Below, piece after piece: positions 34,922 to 44,221 of a stretch of 64,000 nt of DNA. Made by a program: the position numbers and the translations under genes. Where the stretch lies: positions 1,116,001 through 1,180,000 of the forward strand of contig NZ_CP147841.1 of NCBI RefSeq assembly GCF_037335815.1, read 5' to 3'. A model generated the notes under the pieces. That model worked only from the letters and a program-made list of their open reading frames with translations. It searched no databases and was not told the origin of the DNA. Positions within the stretch are counted from its first letter, which is position 1. Every line of letters starts with the position of its first letter. Origin of the DNA: Salinirubellus litoreus. GTDB taxonomy: Archaea; Halobacteriota; Halobacteria; Halobacteriales; Haloarculaceae.

Positions 34922-36817
34922 ATGACAGACGAAACTAACGTCTCCCGCCGTCGCTTCCTCGTCGCGACGGGCGGGGCCGCGGGTGCTGCGGCACTCGCTG
35001 GATGTACCGGCGGTCAGGACAGTACGCCGACGGCCGAGTCGACACCGACGGAGGGCGGTGACGGCGGCGGCGAGACGGCGACGTCCGGATCGACCGACAG
35101 TTCGACCGAGGGATCGATGGAGCCGGTGTCGGGCGGGACGCTCCAGCTCATCAACGACACGAACGGGTCGGGCGGGTTCGACCCGGTCAAGTCCGGGGAC
35201 ACGGCCTCCGGGCGGGTCGTCCAGCAGCTCTACGACGGGCTGATGACCTACCCGAACGCGCAGACCAGCCCGGCACAGCTGCTCGCCGAGGGGTACGAGA
35301 CGAGCGACGACTTCACCACGTACACGTTCACGATCAAGGACGCGACGTTCCACAACGGCGATCCGGTCACCGCCGAGGACTTCGTCTACTCCTTCCGGCG
35401 GCTCGCGTTCTCGCCGAACTCCGTCCGGTCGTACTTCATCCTCGACTCGCTCGGCGTGCCGGAGGAGGGTGGCACGGGTGACTACGGCGACGGGGCGCTC
35501 GGCGTCTACGCCGAGGACGAGTCGACGATCCGCGTCGAGCTGGCGCAGGCGTTCCACGCCACGCTGGCGATGCTGGCGTACTCGTCGTTCGCCGCCCACC
35601 CGAAGGGTATCGCCGGGTCGAGCCCGAGCGACGAGCAGACCGAGAGCGGGGACCCGACGCCGCAGTACCGGGAGTTCCTCGAGGGCAACCCGGTCGGTGC
35701 CGGCCCGTTCCAGTTCGAGAACTGGGACAACGGGACCTCCGTCGAGGTCTCCCGGTTCGACGACTACCACGGTCAGACGGCGTACCTCGAGGGCGTCCAC
35801 TGGCAGGTCATCGAGGACGACCAGGCCCGGTACCAGTACGCGATGAACCAGAACGCGGACTGGTTCACGATGCCGACGGCCAACTACAACCCCGAGAACG
35901 TCCAGAACGTCGAGCGGGACGAGCGCGGCCGCGAGGTCGGACAGTACGGCCCGCTCCAGAACGACGAGACGGTCAACTACCTGAAGGTGCCCACGGTCTC
36001 GACGTACTACTTCGGGCTCAACACGGCGGCGGTCCCCAAGCCCGTTCGGCAGGCCATCGCGTACGTCACCAACCAGGAGCAGCTGGCCTCCCAGGTGTTC
36101 AAGAACCGGCAGTCACCGGCCTACCACCTCACGCCGCCGCTCGTCTACCCCGGCGGGGGGAACGAGTACGACGCCCACGTCGAGGAGTCCTACCCCTACG
36201 GCGTCGGCGAGGTCGACGTCCAGGGGGCCCAGCAGGTGATGGAGGAGGCGGGCTACGGCGAGGACAACCGGTTCTCGTTCACGTTCACCCACTACCAGAG
36301 CCAGACCTGGAGCGAGATCGCACAGATCCTCCAGCAGTCGCTCGGCGCGGCGTACATCGACATGGAGATCGAGCAGGCCCAGTTCGGGACGCTGCTCGAC
36401 CGCGGCCGCGAGGGGAACCTCGAGGCGTACACGCTCGGGTGGATCGCCGACTGGCCCGCCCCGGACAACTTCCTCCAGCTCATCTACCCGCCGAACACGT
36501 ACACCGGCGAGACGGGCGTGCTCGGCTACGTGAACTGGGGTCGTGACGAGGAGACCGAGGCCTCCCAGCAGGCCCGGGAGGCCTACGAGACGGTCCAGGG
36601 GAACCTGGCCCCGACCGAGGAGGCCCAGCAGGCCCGCAACGAGGCCTACCTCCGGATCGAGGAGGCCAACTGGGAGGACGTCGTGTTCGTGAACACGTTC
36701 CACGGTGCCACCGAGACGTTCTGGTACGACTACCTCCACCGGCCGAAGTTCGGCGCGATGGGGACCTCGCGCCAGAAGCTCAACACCACCTGGAAGGAGG
36801 AGTCCGCCCAGGAGTAG
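34922..36817 (+). CDS. ABC transporter solute-binding lipoprotein (family 5, peptide/nickel type)
   Basis: A 631-residue secreted binding protein. The N-terminus has a Tat signal (SRRRFLVATGG) and a lipobox-like LAGCTGG with Cys near residue 27, followed by a Thr/Ser/Gly/Glu-rich linker and the SBP_bac_5 fold (GGTLQLIN, FVYSFRRLAFSPN, the pattern W(T)xPxNYNPEN, LEAYTLGWIADWPAPDN). It captures oligopeptides or a similar ligand at the outer face and hands it to the permeases that follow 128 bp downstream. ATG 34922 is required for the twin-arginine signal. Confidence 0.93.
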   Translation: MTDETNVSRRRFLVATGGAAGAAALAGCTGGQDSTPTAESTPTEGGDGGGETATSGSTDSSTEGSMEPVSGGTLQLINDTNGSGGFDPVKSGDTASGRVVQQLYDGLMTYPNAQTSPAQLLAEGYETSDDFTTYTFTIKDATFHNGDPVTAEDFVYSFRRLAFSPNSVRSYFILDSLGVPEEGGTGDYGDGALGVYAEDESTIRVELAQAFHATLAMLAYSSFAAHPKGIAGSSPSDEQTESGDPTPQYREFLEGNPVGAGPFQFENWDNGTSVEVSRFDDYHGQTAYLEGVHWQVIEDDQARYQYAMNQNADWFTMPTANYNPENVQNVERDERGREVGQYGPLQNDETVNYLKVPTVSTYYFGLNTAAVPKPVRQAIAYVTNQEQLASQVFKNRQSPAYHLTPPLVYPGGGNEYDAHVEESYPYGVGEVDVQGAQQVMEEAGYGEDNRFSFTFTHYQSQTWSEIAQILQQSLGAAYIDMEIEQAQFGTLLDRGREGNLEAYTLGWIADWPAPDNFLQLIYPPNTYTGETGVLGYVNWGRDEETEASQQAREAYETVQGNLAPTEEAQQARNEAYLRIEEANWEDVVFVNTFHGATETFWYDYLHRPKFGAMGTSRQKLNTTWKEESAQE

Positions 36818-36945
36818 ACGGGCGGACGACCCGCCCGACGCCCTCTCGCAGCCGACGGCAGGCGTTCGCGTGCGAAAGAGATAATTGCCGCTGACCGAAA
36901 CCCGATCATAGTATATATGAATTCGATACGCGGAGGTGTCCGGCC

Positions 36946-38010
36946 GTGAGCCGCTGGCGGTACTTCGCCCGCCGGGTCGTCCTCGCCGTCCCGGTGCTCC
37001 TGTTCTCGACGTCGCTGACGTTCCTGATACTCCGGGCCGGCCCGATCGATCCCGTCTCGGCGGTCGTGGGGCTGAACGCGGACCCGGGATTTCGCCTCGA
37101 CGTCGCACAGAGCATGGGGGTCGTCAGGCAGAACTGCGGGTCGCCGAACCCGTTTCAGGACTGTCGGGTCCCGCTCTGGGAGCAGTACGTCGACTTCATG
37201 ATCGGGCTGTTCACGTTCGACTTCGGCGTCTCCTGGAACATCTCCCGGGGGACGCCGGTAGCGGAACTCATCGCCTCGCGGGCACCGGTGACGGTCTGGC
37301 TGGGCTTCTGGTCGGTGCTCGTCGCCCTGTTCGTCGGCATCCCCCTCGGGTTCTACGCCGGGCTCAACCCGAACACCCTCTCGGACTACACGGCGTCGTT
37401 CGGCGGCATCGTCTGGCGGGCGATGCCGAACTTCTGGCTGGGGATCATCCTCGTGGCGCTGCTCGTGAACTCGGAGACGCTCACCTCGAACTTCCTCGGG
37501 TTCACGTTCGACTGGTCGAACTGGCTGTTCACGACGAAGGTGACGACCGCCCCGCCGCTGACGAACCTCGACAACCTCTCGAACCTGGGGGCGGCGATCA
37601 AGCAGATACTGCCCGCGGCGCTCGTCCTCGGGTCCGCGTCGATGGGCAACGAGATGCGGATCGGCCGGACCGCGGTGCTGGAGACGATCAACTCGAACTA
37701 CGTCGAGACGGCCCGTGCCAAGGGGCTCGGCCCCCGGAGCATCGTCTGGAAGCACGTCTTCCGCAACGCGCTCATCCCGCTGGTGCCGATCATCACCGCC
37801 GAGGCGTTCATCCTCCTCGGCGGGTCCGTCATCGTCGAGCAGGTGTTCGGGATCAACGGCATCGGCAACCTGTTCTTCCGGGCGACGCTCCAGGGCGACC
37901 TCCCGCTGGCGGGGGCGCTCATCTTCATCTTCATCATCATTACCCTCTCGATCAACATCCTGCAGGACTTCCTCTACACGGTGATCGACCCGCGGATCGG
38001 CTACGAGTGA
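36946..38010 (+). CDS. ABC transporter permease (DppB-like)
   Basis: A 354-residue inner permease with six helices. The family N-terminal WRYFARRVVLAVPVLL helix is clear, and the EAA loop (ETARAKGLGPRSIVWKHVFRNAL) before helix 5 contacts the ATPases. A larger than usual extracellular loop contains two Cys (about residues 65 and 74) that could form a disulphide. The GTG at 36946 is the start that places the first helix correctly. TATATATG at 36911-36918 may be a second promoter for the membrane part of the operon. Confidence 0.92.
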   Translation: MSRWRYFARRVVLAVPVLLFSTSLTFLILRAGPIDPVSAVVGLNADPGFRLDVAQSMGVVRQNCGSPNPFQDCRVPLWEQYVDFMIGLFTFDFGVSWNISRGTPVAELIASRAPVTVWLGFWSVLVALFVGIPLGFYAGLNPNTLSDYTASFGGIVWRAMPNFWLGIILVALLVNSETLTSNFLGFTFDWSNWLFTTKVTTAPPLTNLDNLSNLGAAIKQILPAALVLGSASMGNEMRIGRTAVLETINSNYVETARAKGLGPRSIVWKHVFRNALIPLVPIITAEAFILLGGSVIVEQVFGINGIGNLFFRATLQGDLPLAGALIFIFIIITLSINILQDFLYTVIDPRIGYE

Positions 38011-38014
38011 CAGT

Positions 38015-39688
38015 ATGAGTGAGCGTGAGACACCACCCGACCCACCCGACGAGCCACGAACCGACTCCGGCACCGACGCCCGGAACGAGGACGAAGCCGA
38101 CGACGAGGACGAGGTTTCGCTGCGGCGGCGACTGGCGCGGAACCCGCGGCCCGCGCTGGTGTGGACGGCCGTCCTGGCCGTCCTCCTGGCGCTCCAGTTC
38201 GGAGCCCTCCTCGAGTTCGTCGCGGTCACCTCCGAGTCGGTGCTGGGGGCGATCGTCCGCGGCGTCCTCGGGACGTTCGGCGGTGGCGGCGGGAACGTGA
38301 ACGCGACGAACGCGACGAACGCGACCGCGAACGTGACCGGCGGGGCCGCCGGTACCGGTCTCGTCGGCCAGCTGGCCGCCGAGACGCTGTTCGACCCGCT
38401 GGTCGAGTTCGCGCGGTCGGTCCCGCGACTGCTCTCCCGGGAGACAATCCCGAACCAGGGCTGGTCGACCGACGGGGGGATGAACGGCCCCTGGCGGGGG
38501 ACGTTCCCGACGAACTTCGGCGTCGAGAACGGTCTCTCGCCGGCGCTCGCGTGGGGGCTACGGGCGTTCCTCGTCTACGCCTACGTGTTCGTCCTGCTGG
38601 CGTGGCTCTGGCGTGGCTACCGGGTCTTCGTCGAGCACTACCGCTACGCCGACTGGACGCCCCGCGACGACGTGGTCCGGCGGCTCCGTGACCACCGCTG
38701 GGGGCAGTTCGGTCTGGTCATCGTCGTGATGTTCCTGACCCTCGCGGTGTTCGCACCCGCCGTCTCGCCGACGACCTACGAGCAGAACGTCCTCAGTCCC
38801 TACGAGAACACTCTGAAGTACTTCGACGAGGGTGCGGGCGAAGTGGTCGAGATACCGGTCGGACAGGCGAACCTCGACACGGCCTCGCGGGGGAACCGGG
38901 ACGTCAACGTCGGGCCGCTGTCCTACGACCAGTACGGCCGGTTCCACCCGTTCGGGACGATGAGCAACCCCGGCGCGGACCTGTTCACGTTCATGGCCTA
39001 CGGGGCCCGAGTGTCGCTGTTCGTGGGCTTGCTCGCCATCGGCATCAGTAGCTTCTTCGCCACCGTGTTCGGGCTGCTGACGGCCTACTACAAGGGGATG
39101 GTCGACCTCTCGGTGGTGGTGGTTTCCGACTCCATCCAGACGATCCCGGCTATTCTACTACTGATCCTGTTGAGCGTCGTGTTCGCCGATCACTGGCTCT
39201 CGTCGATCTACGATGGGGGGTTCCTCATCGCCTGTATCCTGGGGGTGGTCTACTTCCCCGGCCTCTGGCGGGCGGTGCGCGGACCCGCCTTCCAGGTCTC
39301 CGAGCAGGAGTGGGTCGACGCGGCCCGGTCGTACGGCCAGCGCTCGACACAGACCATGCGCAAGCACATGCTCCCGTACATCCTGGGCTACCTGCTCATC
39401 TACGGCTCGCTGACCATCGGCGGGGTCATCATCACCACCGCGGCGCTGTCGTTCCTCGGGATCGGGATCAACCCGCCGACCCCCGAGTGGGGTCGGGCGG
39501 TGAGCGCCGGTCGGAGCTACGTCCCGACCGTCTCGTGGCACATCGCGTTCATCCCCGGCGTGCTCATCGTGCTCGTCGTGACCGCGTTCAACGCGATGGG
39601 CGACGGGATACGGGACGCCATCGACCCGCAGTCGGACACCGGCGAGGACGCGGCTACCGAGGCCGCCGCCGCCGGGGGTGGTGGCTGA
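38015..39688 (+). CDS. ABC transporter permease (DppC-like) with long N-terminal extension
   Basis: A 557-residue permease. The normal DppC core (about 300 residues: LVIVVMFLTLAVFAPAV, EAA loop WVDAARSYGQRSTQTMRKH) starts near residue 235. Before it lies an additional 230 residues: an acidic cytoplasmic start, a TM at about 47-70, an external stretch with four N-glycosylation sequons at Asn96, Asn99, Asn102 and Asn106, and a further TM at about 187-207. The stop overlaps no base of the next gene but abuts its ATG directly. Confidence 0.9.
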   Translation: MSERETPPDPPDEPRTDSGTDARNEDEADDEDEVSLRRRLARNPRPALVWTAVLAVLLALQFGALLEFVAVTSESVLGAIVRGVLGTFGGGGGNVNATNATNATANVTGGAAGTGLVGQLAAETLFDPLVEFARSVPRLLSRETIPNQGWSTDGGMNGPWRGTFPTNFGVENGLSPALAWGLRAFLVYAYVFVLLAWLWRGYRVFVEHYRYADWTPRDDVVRRLRDHRWGQFGLVIVVMFLTLAVFAPAVSPTTYEQNVLSPYENTLKYFDEGAGEVVEIPVGQANLDTASRGNRDVNVGPLSYDQYGRFHPFGTMSNPGADLFTFMAYGARVSLFVGLLAIGISSFFATVFGLLTAYYKGMVDLSVVVVSDSIQTIPAILLLILLSVVFADHWLSSIYDGGFLIACILGVVYFPGLWRAVRGPAFQVSEQEWVDAARSYGQRSTQTMRKHMLPYILGYLLIYGSLTIGGVIITTAALSFLGIGINPPTPEWGRAVSAGRSYVPTVSWHIAFIPGVLIVLVVTAFNAMGDGIRDAIDPQSDTGEDAATEAAAAGGGG

Positions 39689-41062
39689 ATGAGCCTCCGG
39701 ATGGAGCACGAGGAGCCGGTGCTCGCGGTCGAGGGGCTGCGGACGTCCTTCTTCACCGACCGCGAGACCATCAGGGCCGTCGACGGCATCTCCTTCGAGA
39801 TCGCCCCGGGCGAGACCGTGGGGATCGTCGGCGAGTCCGGCTCCGGCAAGAGCGTCACCGCCCGGTCGATCATGGGCCTCGTCGACAACCCCGGCCGGGT
39901 GATGGCCGGGAGCGTGCGGTTCTCCGACGGGGCGACCGTCCGTCGCCTCGCAAACGACTACCCCGGACGGGTCGTCGACGCGGAGGCGCTCCGCCGGGAG
40001 CACGACGTCGCCGACCTCGTCCAGGACCTCCTCTCGCGGGGGGTTCCCCCGGCGCGCATCACGGGCGACCCCGACCACCGCGAACTGACCGCCGCCGACA
40101 CGAGCGCGGGCGAGCTCGTCGGCTCGGTCGACGTCCGCGACCTCGTCAAGCGCCGGCTGACCGACCGGCTCGGGCTCACCGACGAGGACGACTTCGTGGT
40201 CCGCGACGGCGAGGCCGGGTGGGTCGACACGACCCGGGCCACCGAGCCGGCGCTCCGCAAGCTCCGCGGCGGCGGCATCGCCATGGTGTTCCAGGACCCC
40301 CTGACGAGCCTGAACCCCGTCTACACGGTCGGCAACCAGATACGCGAGGCGATCAGACTCCACCAGGACATGCGCGGGACGGCGGCCCGCGACGAGGCCG
40401 TCAGGCTCCTCGAAGCGGTGCAGATACCGGACGCCCGCCGGCGGGTCGACGAGTACCCCCACCAGTTCAGCGGGGGGATGCGCCAGCGCGCGGTGATCGC
40501 GATGGCGCTGGCCTGCGAGCCCGAACTGCTGATCTGCGACGAGCCGACCACCGCGCTCGACGTCACGATCCAGGCCCAGATCCTCGACCTGCTCGCCGAG
40601 CTTCAGCGCGAGGAGGACCTCGCGGTCATGTTCATCACCCACGACATGGGCGTCATCGCCGAGGTCTCCGACCGGGTGAACGTGATGTACGCGGGCGAGA
40701 TCGTCGAGAGCGCGCCCGTCGAGGAGCTGTTCGAGAGCCCGAAACACCCCTACACGCAGGGGCTGCTCGCCTCGATCCCCGGCGAGAACGTCGGTGCCGA
40801 CCGGCTCTCGACCATCGAGGGGGACGTCCCGACGCCGAACGAGCCGGCGACCTACTGCCGGTTCGCGCCGCGGTGTCCGGAGCAGTTCGAGGCCTGCGAG
40901 GCCGTCCACCCCCAGTCGGTCGACGTCAGCGAGACGGACGTGGACGCGGACCACACCGCAGCCTGCCTGCTCTACCCCGAGAACCTGCCGCGGTCGGAGG
41001 CGGTGGCCTACCACCGGGCACTCGGCGGCGAGAGCGACGAGGAAGGGGGTGAGTCCCGATGA
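39689..41062 (+). CDS. ABC transporter ATP-binding protein (DppD-like) with inserted domain
   Basis: A 457-residue ATPase. Walker A GESGSGKS is at 48-55, the Q-loop VFQDPLTSLNP at about 200-210, signature FSGGMRQRAVIA, Walker B LLICDEPT and the oligopeptide-type C-terminal motif with cysteines (CRFAPRCPEQFEAC). Walker A to Q-loop is about 148 residues instead of roughly 50, because of an extra charged segment of about 95 residues (near 84-183). It provides ATP-driven energy to the permeases with the next gene. Confidence 0.92.
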   Translation: MSLRMEHEEPVLAVEGLRTSFFTDRETIRAVDGISFEIAPGETVGIVGESGSGKSVTARSIMGLVDNPGRVMAGSVRFSDGATVRRLANDYPGRVVDAEALRREHDVADLVQDLLSRGVPPARITGDPDHRELTAADTSAGELVGSVDVRDLVKRRLTDRLGLTDEDDFVVRDGEAGWVDTTRATEPALRKLRGGGIAMVFQDPLTSLNPVYTVGNQIREAIRLHQDMRGTAARDEAVRLLEAVQIPDARRRVDEYPHQFSGGMRQRAVIAMALACEPELLICDEPTTALDVTIQAQILDLLAELQREEDLAVMFITHDMGVIAEVSDRVNVMYAGEIVESAPVEELFESPKHPYTQGLLASIPGENVGADRLSTIEGDVPTPNEPATYCRFAPRCPEQFEACEAVHPQSVDVSETDVDADHTAACLLYPENLPRSEAVAYHRALGGESDEEGGESR

Positions 41063-42531
41063 GCGACGCGAGCCGGTCCGGGACGCCGACTACCCCCGAG
41101 GAGTCGTCCGGGGCGAGCCCCGGGGAACGCCTCGTCGAGGTGAACGGGCTCAAGACCTACTACGAGTCGGGGGGACTGCTGAGCTCGAACCCGGTGAAGG
41201 CGGTCGACGGCGTCGACCTGCACATCGAGCGCGGCGAGACGCTCGGGCTGGTCGGCGAGTCCGGCTGCGGGAAGACCACCCTGGGCCGGACGCTCGTCCA
41301 GCTCGAGGACGCGACCGACGGCGAGGTGCTGTTCGACGGACGGGACGTCACGAAGCTCCGCGGATCGGAGCTCAAGCAGTGGCGCAGGAACGCCCAGATG
41401 GTGTTCCAGGACCCCGAGTCCAGCCTCAACGACCGGATGACCGTCGGGGAGATCATCCGCGAACCGCTCGACGTCCACGACATCGGCACGCCGCGGGAGC
41501 GCCGCGACGACGTCCGCGAACTCCTGCGGACGGTGGGTCTCCAGGAGGAGCACTACTACCGCTACCCCCACCAGTTCTCGGGGGGCCAGCGCCAGCGCAT
41601 CGGCATCGCCCGGGCGCTCGCGCTCGAACCCGAGTTCGTCGTCCTCGACGAGCCGGTCTCGGCGCTCGACGTCTCCGTGCAGGCGAAGGTCCTGAATCTA
41701 CTCGAGGACCTCCAGGAGGAGTTCGACCTGACCTACCTGTTCATCGCCCACGACCTCTCCGTGGTTCGACACATCTGCGACCGCGTGGCCGTGATGTACC
41801 TCGGGCACGTGATGGAGGTCGGCGACACCGAGGAGCTGTTCGAGAACCCGAAGAACCCCTACACCTACTCGCTACTCTCGGCGATCCCGGACACGGACCC
41901 GACGGCCGAGAAACGCCGGGTGACCCTGCGGGGAACGCCGCCGAGCCCGCGGTTCCCGCCCGACGGCTGTCCGTTCACGACGCGGTGTCCGGTGAAGATC
42001 CGTCCGTCCGAGTACCGCGATATCGACGACGACGTCTGGGAGGGCATCGAGGTGCTCCGCGACATCCTCCGCGAGCGCGAGCGGGCCGAGAAGTCGCTCG
42101 GCGAGCGGGCCCGGGAGGTGCTCGGGCTGGAGACGCGGTTCTCCGACATCGACGAGATCCTGTGGGAGATCTTCGGCGACGGCGAGGGGGCACGATCCGC
42201 GGCGATCGAGGACCGGCACGGCGCGGACGGGATGCTGTCGACGCTCCCCGATGCGGTCCGTCCGACGGTGAGCGAGGCGGTCGAGGCGGCACGGAACGGC
42301 GACGAGGAACGCGCACGTGAGGTGCTCACCGAGGAGTTCGGGAGCGCCTGCGACGCCGAGAGACCGGCGCACAACGTGGTCTCCGAGACGGGTCGGGTGA
42401 GCCTCTGTCACCGCCACCTCGACGAGTACGAGGAGCCCGAGCCGGTGTTCGAGCGCCGGCTCGGCGGGGTCCCCGGCGAGAGCGGGAGCCGGGGCGGTGA
42501 CGCCGGCGCACCCGCCGACGTCGACGACTGA
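41059..42531 (+). CDS. ABC transporter ATP-binding protein (DppF-like) with C-terminal insertion
   Basis: A 490-residue ATPase overlapping DppD by 4 bp (ATGA). Walker A GESGCGKT lies near 67-74, then VFQDPESSLNDR, the signature FSGGQRQRIGIA and Walker B VVLDEPVSALD. The oligopeptide C-terminal motif is split: CPFTTRCPVKI is followed by about 120 helical charged residues (ERERAEKSLGERAREVLGLE..., ARNGDEERAREVLTEEFG) before the usual closing CDAERPAHNVV...SLCHRH. Same operon; second nucleotide-binding subunit. Confidence 0.92.
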   Translation: MSDASRSGTPTTPEESSGASPGERLVEVNGLKTYYESGGLLSSNPVKAVDGVDLHIERGETLGLVGESGCGKTTLGRTLVQLEDATDGEVLFDGRDVTKLRGSELKQWRRNAQMVFQDPESSLNDRMTVGEIIREPLDVHDIGTPRERRDDVRELLRTVGLQEEHYYRYPHQFSGGQRQRIGIARALALEPEFVVLDEPVSALDVSVQAKVLNLLEDLQEEFDLTYLFIAHDLSVVRHICDRVAVMYLGHVMEVGDTEELFENPKNPYTYSLLSAIPDTDPTAEKRRVTLRGTPPSPRFPPDGCPFTTRCPVKIRPSEYRDIDDDVWEGIEVLRDILRERERAEKSLGERAREVLGLETRFSDIDEILWEIFGDGEGARSAAIEDRHGADGMLSTLPDAVRPTVSEAVEAARNGDEERAREVLTEEFGSACDAERPAHNVVSETGRVSLCHRHLDEYEEPEPVFERRLGGVPGESGSRGGDAGAPADVDD

Positions 42532-42533
42532 CC

Positions 42534-42959
42534 GTGAGCCTCGGAGCGGGCGTCGACGGCGCGGGGGAGGACCCGTCGGGAGCCTCGCTCGCCCGGAGAC
42601 TCCTCGACACGCTCGTCTACGCGGCCGTCCTCTCCCTGGTGGTGTTCCTCGCCACGACGGCGGTGAGCTTCGCGATCGGTGCGGGCTGGGGCGGCGTGAA
42701 GTACCTCCTGTTCGTCCTGGGGTTCCTCGCGTTCGGCGCGGGGGCGTTCCTCCTCCGGCCGACGGCGGCCTGGCGCGACGAGCCGATCGTCCAGCGGACG
42801 GGGCGGACGCCGTTCGAGCGTGCCGTCCGTCTGCTGCTCGGGGACCGGGCGCTCGCCCCCGACCAGCAGCTCCCCGCCGGCGTGCGCGTCTTCGTCGCGG
42901 GGGTGATCATGCTCGCCGTCTCGTTCGTCATGGAGTCGGTGTTCGGGGTCGTGATCTGA
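42534..42959 (+). CDS. Membrane protein at the end of the ABC operon (DUF7555-like)
   Basis: A 141-residue membrane protein starting at GTG 2 bp after the ATPase gene. Helices at about 26-45, 53-72 and 117-137. Resembles a small haloarchaeal membrane family (DUF7555-like) often found near transport genes. Its tight spacing puts it in the importer operon, but any role there is inference. Confidence 0.65.
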   Translation: MSLGAGVDGAGEDPSGASLARRLLDTLVYAAVLSLVVFLATTAVSFAIGAGWGGVKYLLFVLGFLAFGAGAFLLRPTAAWRDEPIVQRTGRTPFERAVRLLLGDRALAPDQQLPAGVRVFVAGVIMLAVSFVMESVFGVVI

Positions 42960-43363
42960 GGGGGTGTTCGTCCGGGGAGGATCAGCACTCCCGTTCGGCG
43001 AGTGTCTCTCGATACCGAGCAGGCGATGTCGGGGAGGCTTTCGAGCTGTTTCCAGCCGTTCCCCCGACAGCGGCAGAGAGTGTCAGCCCGAAAGCCCCCC
43101 GATCTCTGAACTCGCGCGGACCACGCTGTGGTCCTCGTCGCTCACTACGTTCGCTCCTGTGGTCCTTGCGGGTCCGTGCTTCACCGACGGACTCGCTCCG
43201 CTCGTCCATCGAGACTCGCCTCGCTGCGCTCGGCTCACCGTCCAGAGGTCGGCCCCTTTCGGTCCCACCCACGCCGTCTCCCCGCCGCGATCGGACACCC
43301 GAACACCGCTCCGACCCGGTCTGAAAAGGGTTTCAAGGCTGGACGCCCAACCTACTGGGAAGG
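42960..43363. other. 404-bp intergenic region holding repeat copy B
   Basis: Mostly occupied by the structured repeat (43031-43270). The stretch 42961-43030 lacks a counterpart of copy A's small hairpin array. No coding frame is convincing on either strand. Confidence 0.6.
43031..43270 (-). repeat. Structured intergenic repeat, copy B (half-length)
   Basis: Read on the minus strand it parallels 891-1120: terminal GGTGGGACCGAAAGGGGCC, long-range stem (43240-43251 with 43100-43111), hairpin GATGGAC/GTCCGTC, inner stem CGGACC/GGTCCG, and a stem with GGGGGCTTTC/GAAAGCCTCC. Sequence differs from copy A mainly at paired positions and most pairing is kept. The second terminal repeat and hairpin array of copy A are absent. 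Confidence 0.85.
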
Positions 43364-44110
43364 ATGCCCGAAACAGGGGAGGACGCGGACTACGCGGAGC
43401 GCGCCGCCGCGAAGTCGGAGGTCACGAAGGACGCCTGGGAGGCGACCATCGAGGACATGTTCGAGATGGAGGAGGAACTCGAGGAGCAGGGGTGGGACGT
43501 GATGGCCGTCGCCGCCGGCCACACCGCCCCGGAGAGCCCGCGGGCGGAGCCGGCGGGCCGGTTCGGGCTCACCTACACCATCCCCGACAACTTCGCCGAC
43601 GAGTTCCGCGAGGCGTTCCGCGAGGACGGCTTCGAGCGTTACGAGGTCTACCGGGGCGAACAGGAGGGGACCGCGTTCCAGGTGACGGCGCTCTACGACG
43701 AGGAGACGTCGACGGCGATCCTGCTGGCGGGAGCCTACGAGTTGCGGCACGCGAACCCGCTCGTGGCGACCGCGATGAAGGCCGGCCACATGTACAGCCA
43801 CGTCCGCCTGCTCGACGGGACCCACCTCGGGAGCTTCAGACACGAGGGGTACGAGCTGTTCTTCCCCGACGCCGACCGGCGGATGAACGAGGTGACCGAG
43901 GAGATGGAGAAGGCGATGGGGCTGGTCGACGGCGAGGCCGACCCCGAGACCGTCCGGCAGATGTCGAGTCAGGAGCCGGAGCCGAACGTGAACGCTCGCC
44001 TGGGCATCGACGCCGATCCGAGCCCTCCCGAGGTCGAGGCCGGACGGGCGGCCGCCGAGGCGCGGGAGAGCGAGGACGACGAGGGGGACGTGGAGGACGA
44101 GAACGCTTGA
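43364..44110 (+). CDS. Haloarchaeal conserved protein (DUF7529-like)
   Basis: A 248-residue acidic protein. Residues 15-190 form an alpha/beta core (GRFGLTYTIPDNFADEFREAF, AFQVTALYDEETSTAILLAGAYELRHA, LGSFRHEGYELFFP) of a family I recall as DUF7529; the last 50 residues are a charged, flexible tail. His residues in YELRHANPL and HMYSHVRLL are conserved-looking. Function unknown. Confidence 0.7.
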   Translation: MPETGEDADYAERAAAKSEVTKDAWEATIEDMFEMEEELEEQGWDVMAVAAGHTAPESPRAEPAGRFGLTYTIPDNFADEFREAFREDGFERYEVYRGEQEGTAFQVTALYDEETSTAILLAGAYELRHANPLVATAMKAGHMYSHVRLLDGTHLGSFRHEGYELFFPDADRRMNEVTEEMEKAMGLVDGEADPETVRQMSSQEPEPNVNARLGIDADPSPPEVEAGRAAAEARESEDDEGDVEDENA

Positions 44111-44221
44111 CGCGACGGCTATAGCAGCGTTTGGACGTTTTTACTCACGGTCGGCACGAACGTCCCGTCCGGATGTGTCATCGGTTCCAGACACCTACAG
44201 GTCAGCCCCCGTGCCGCTGTC

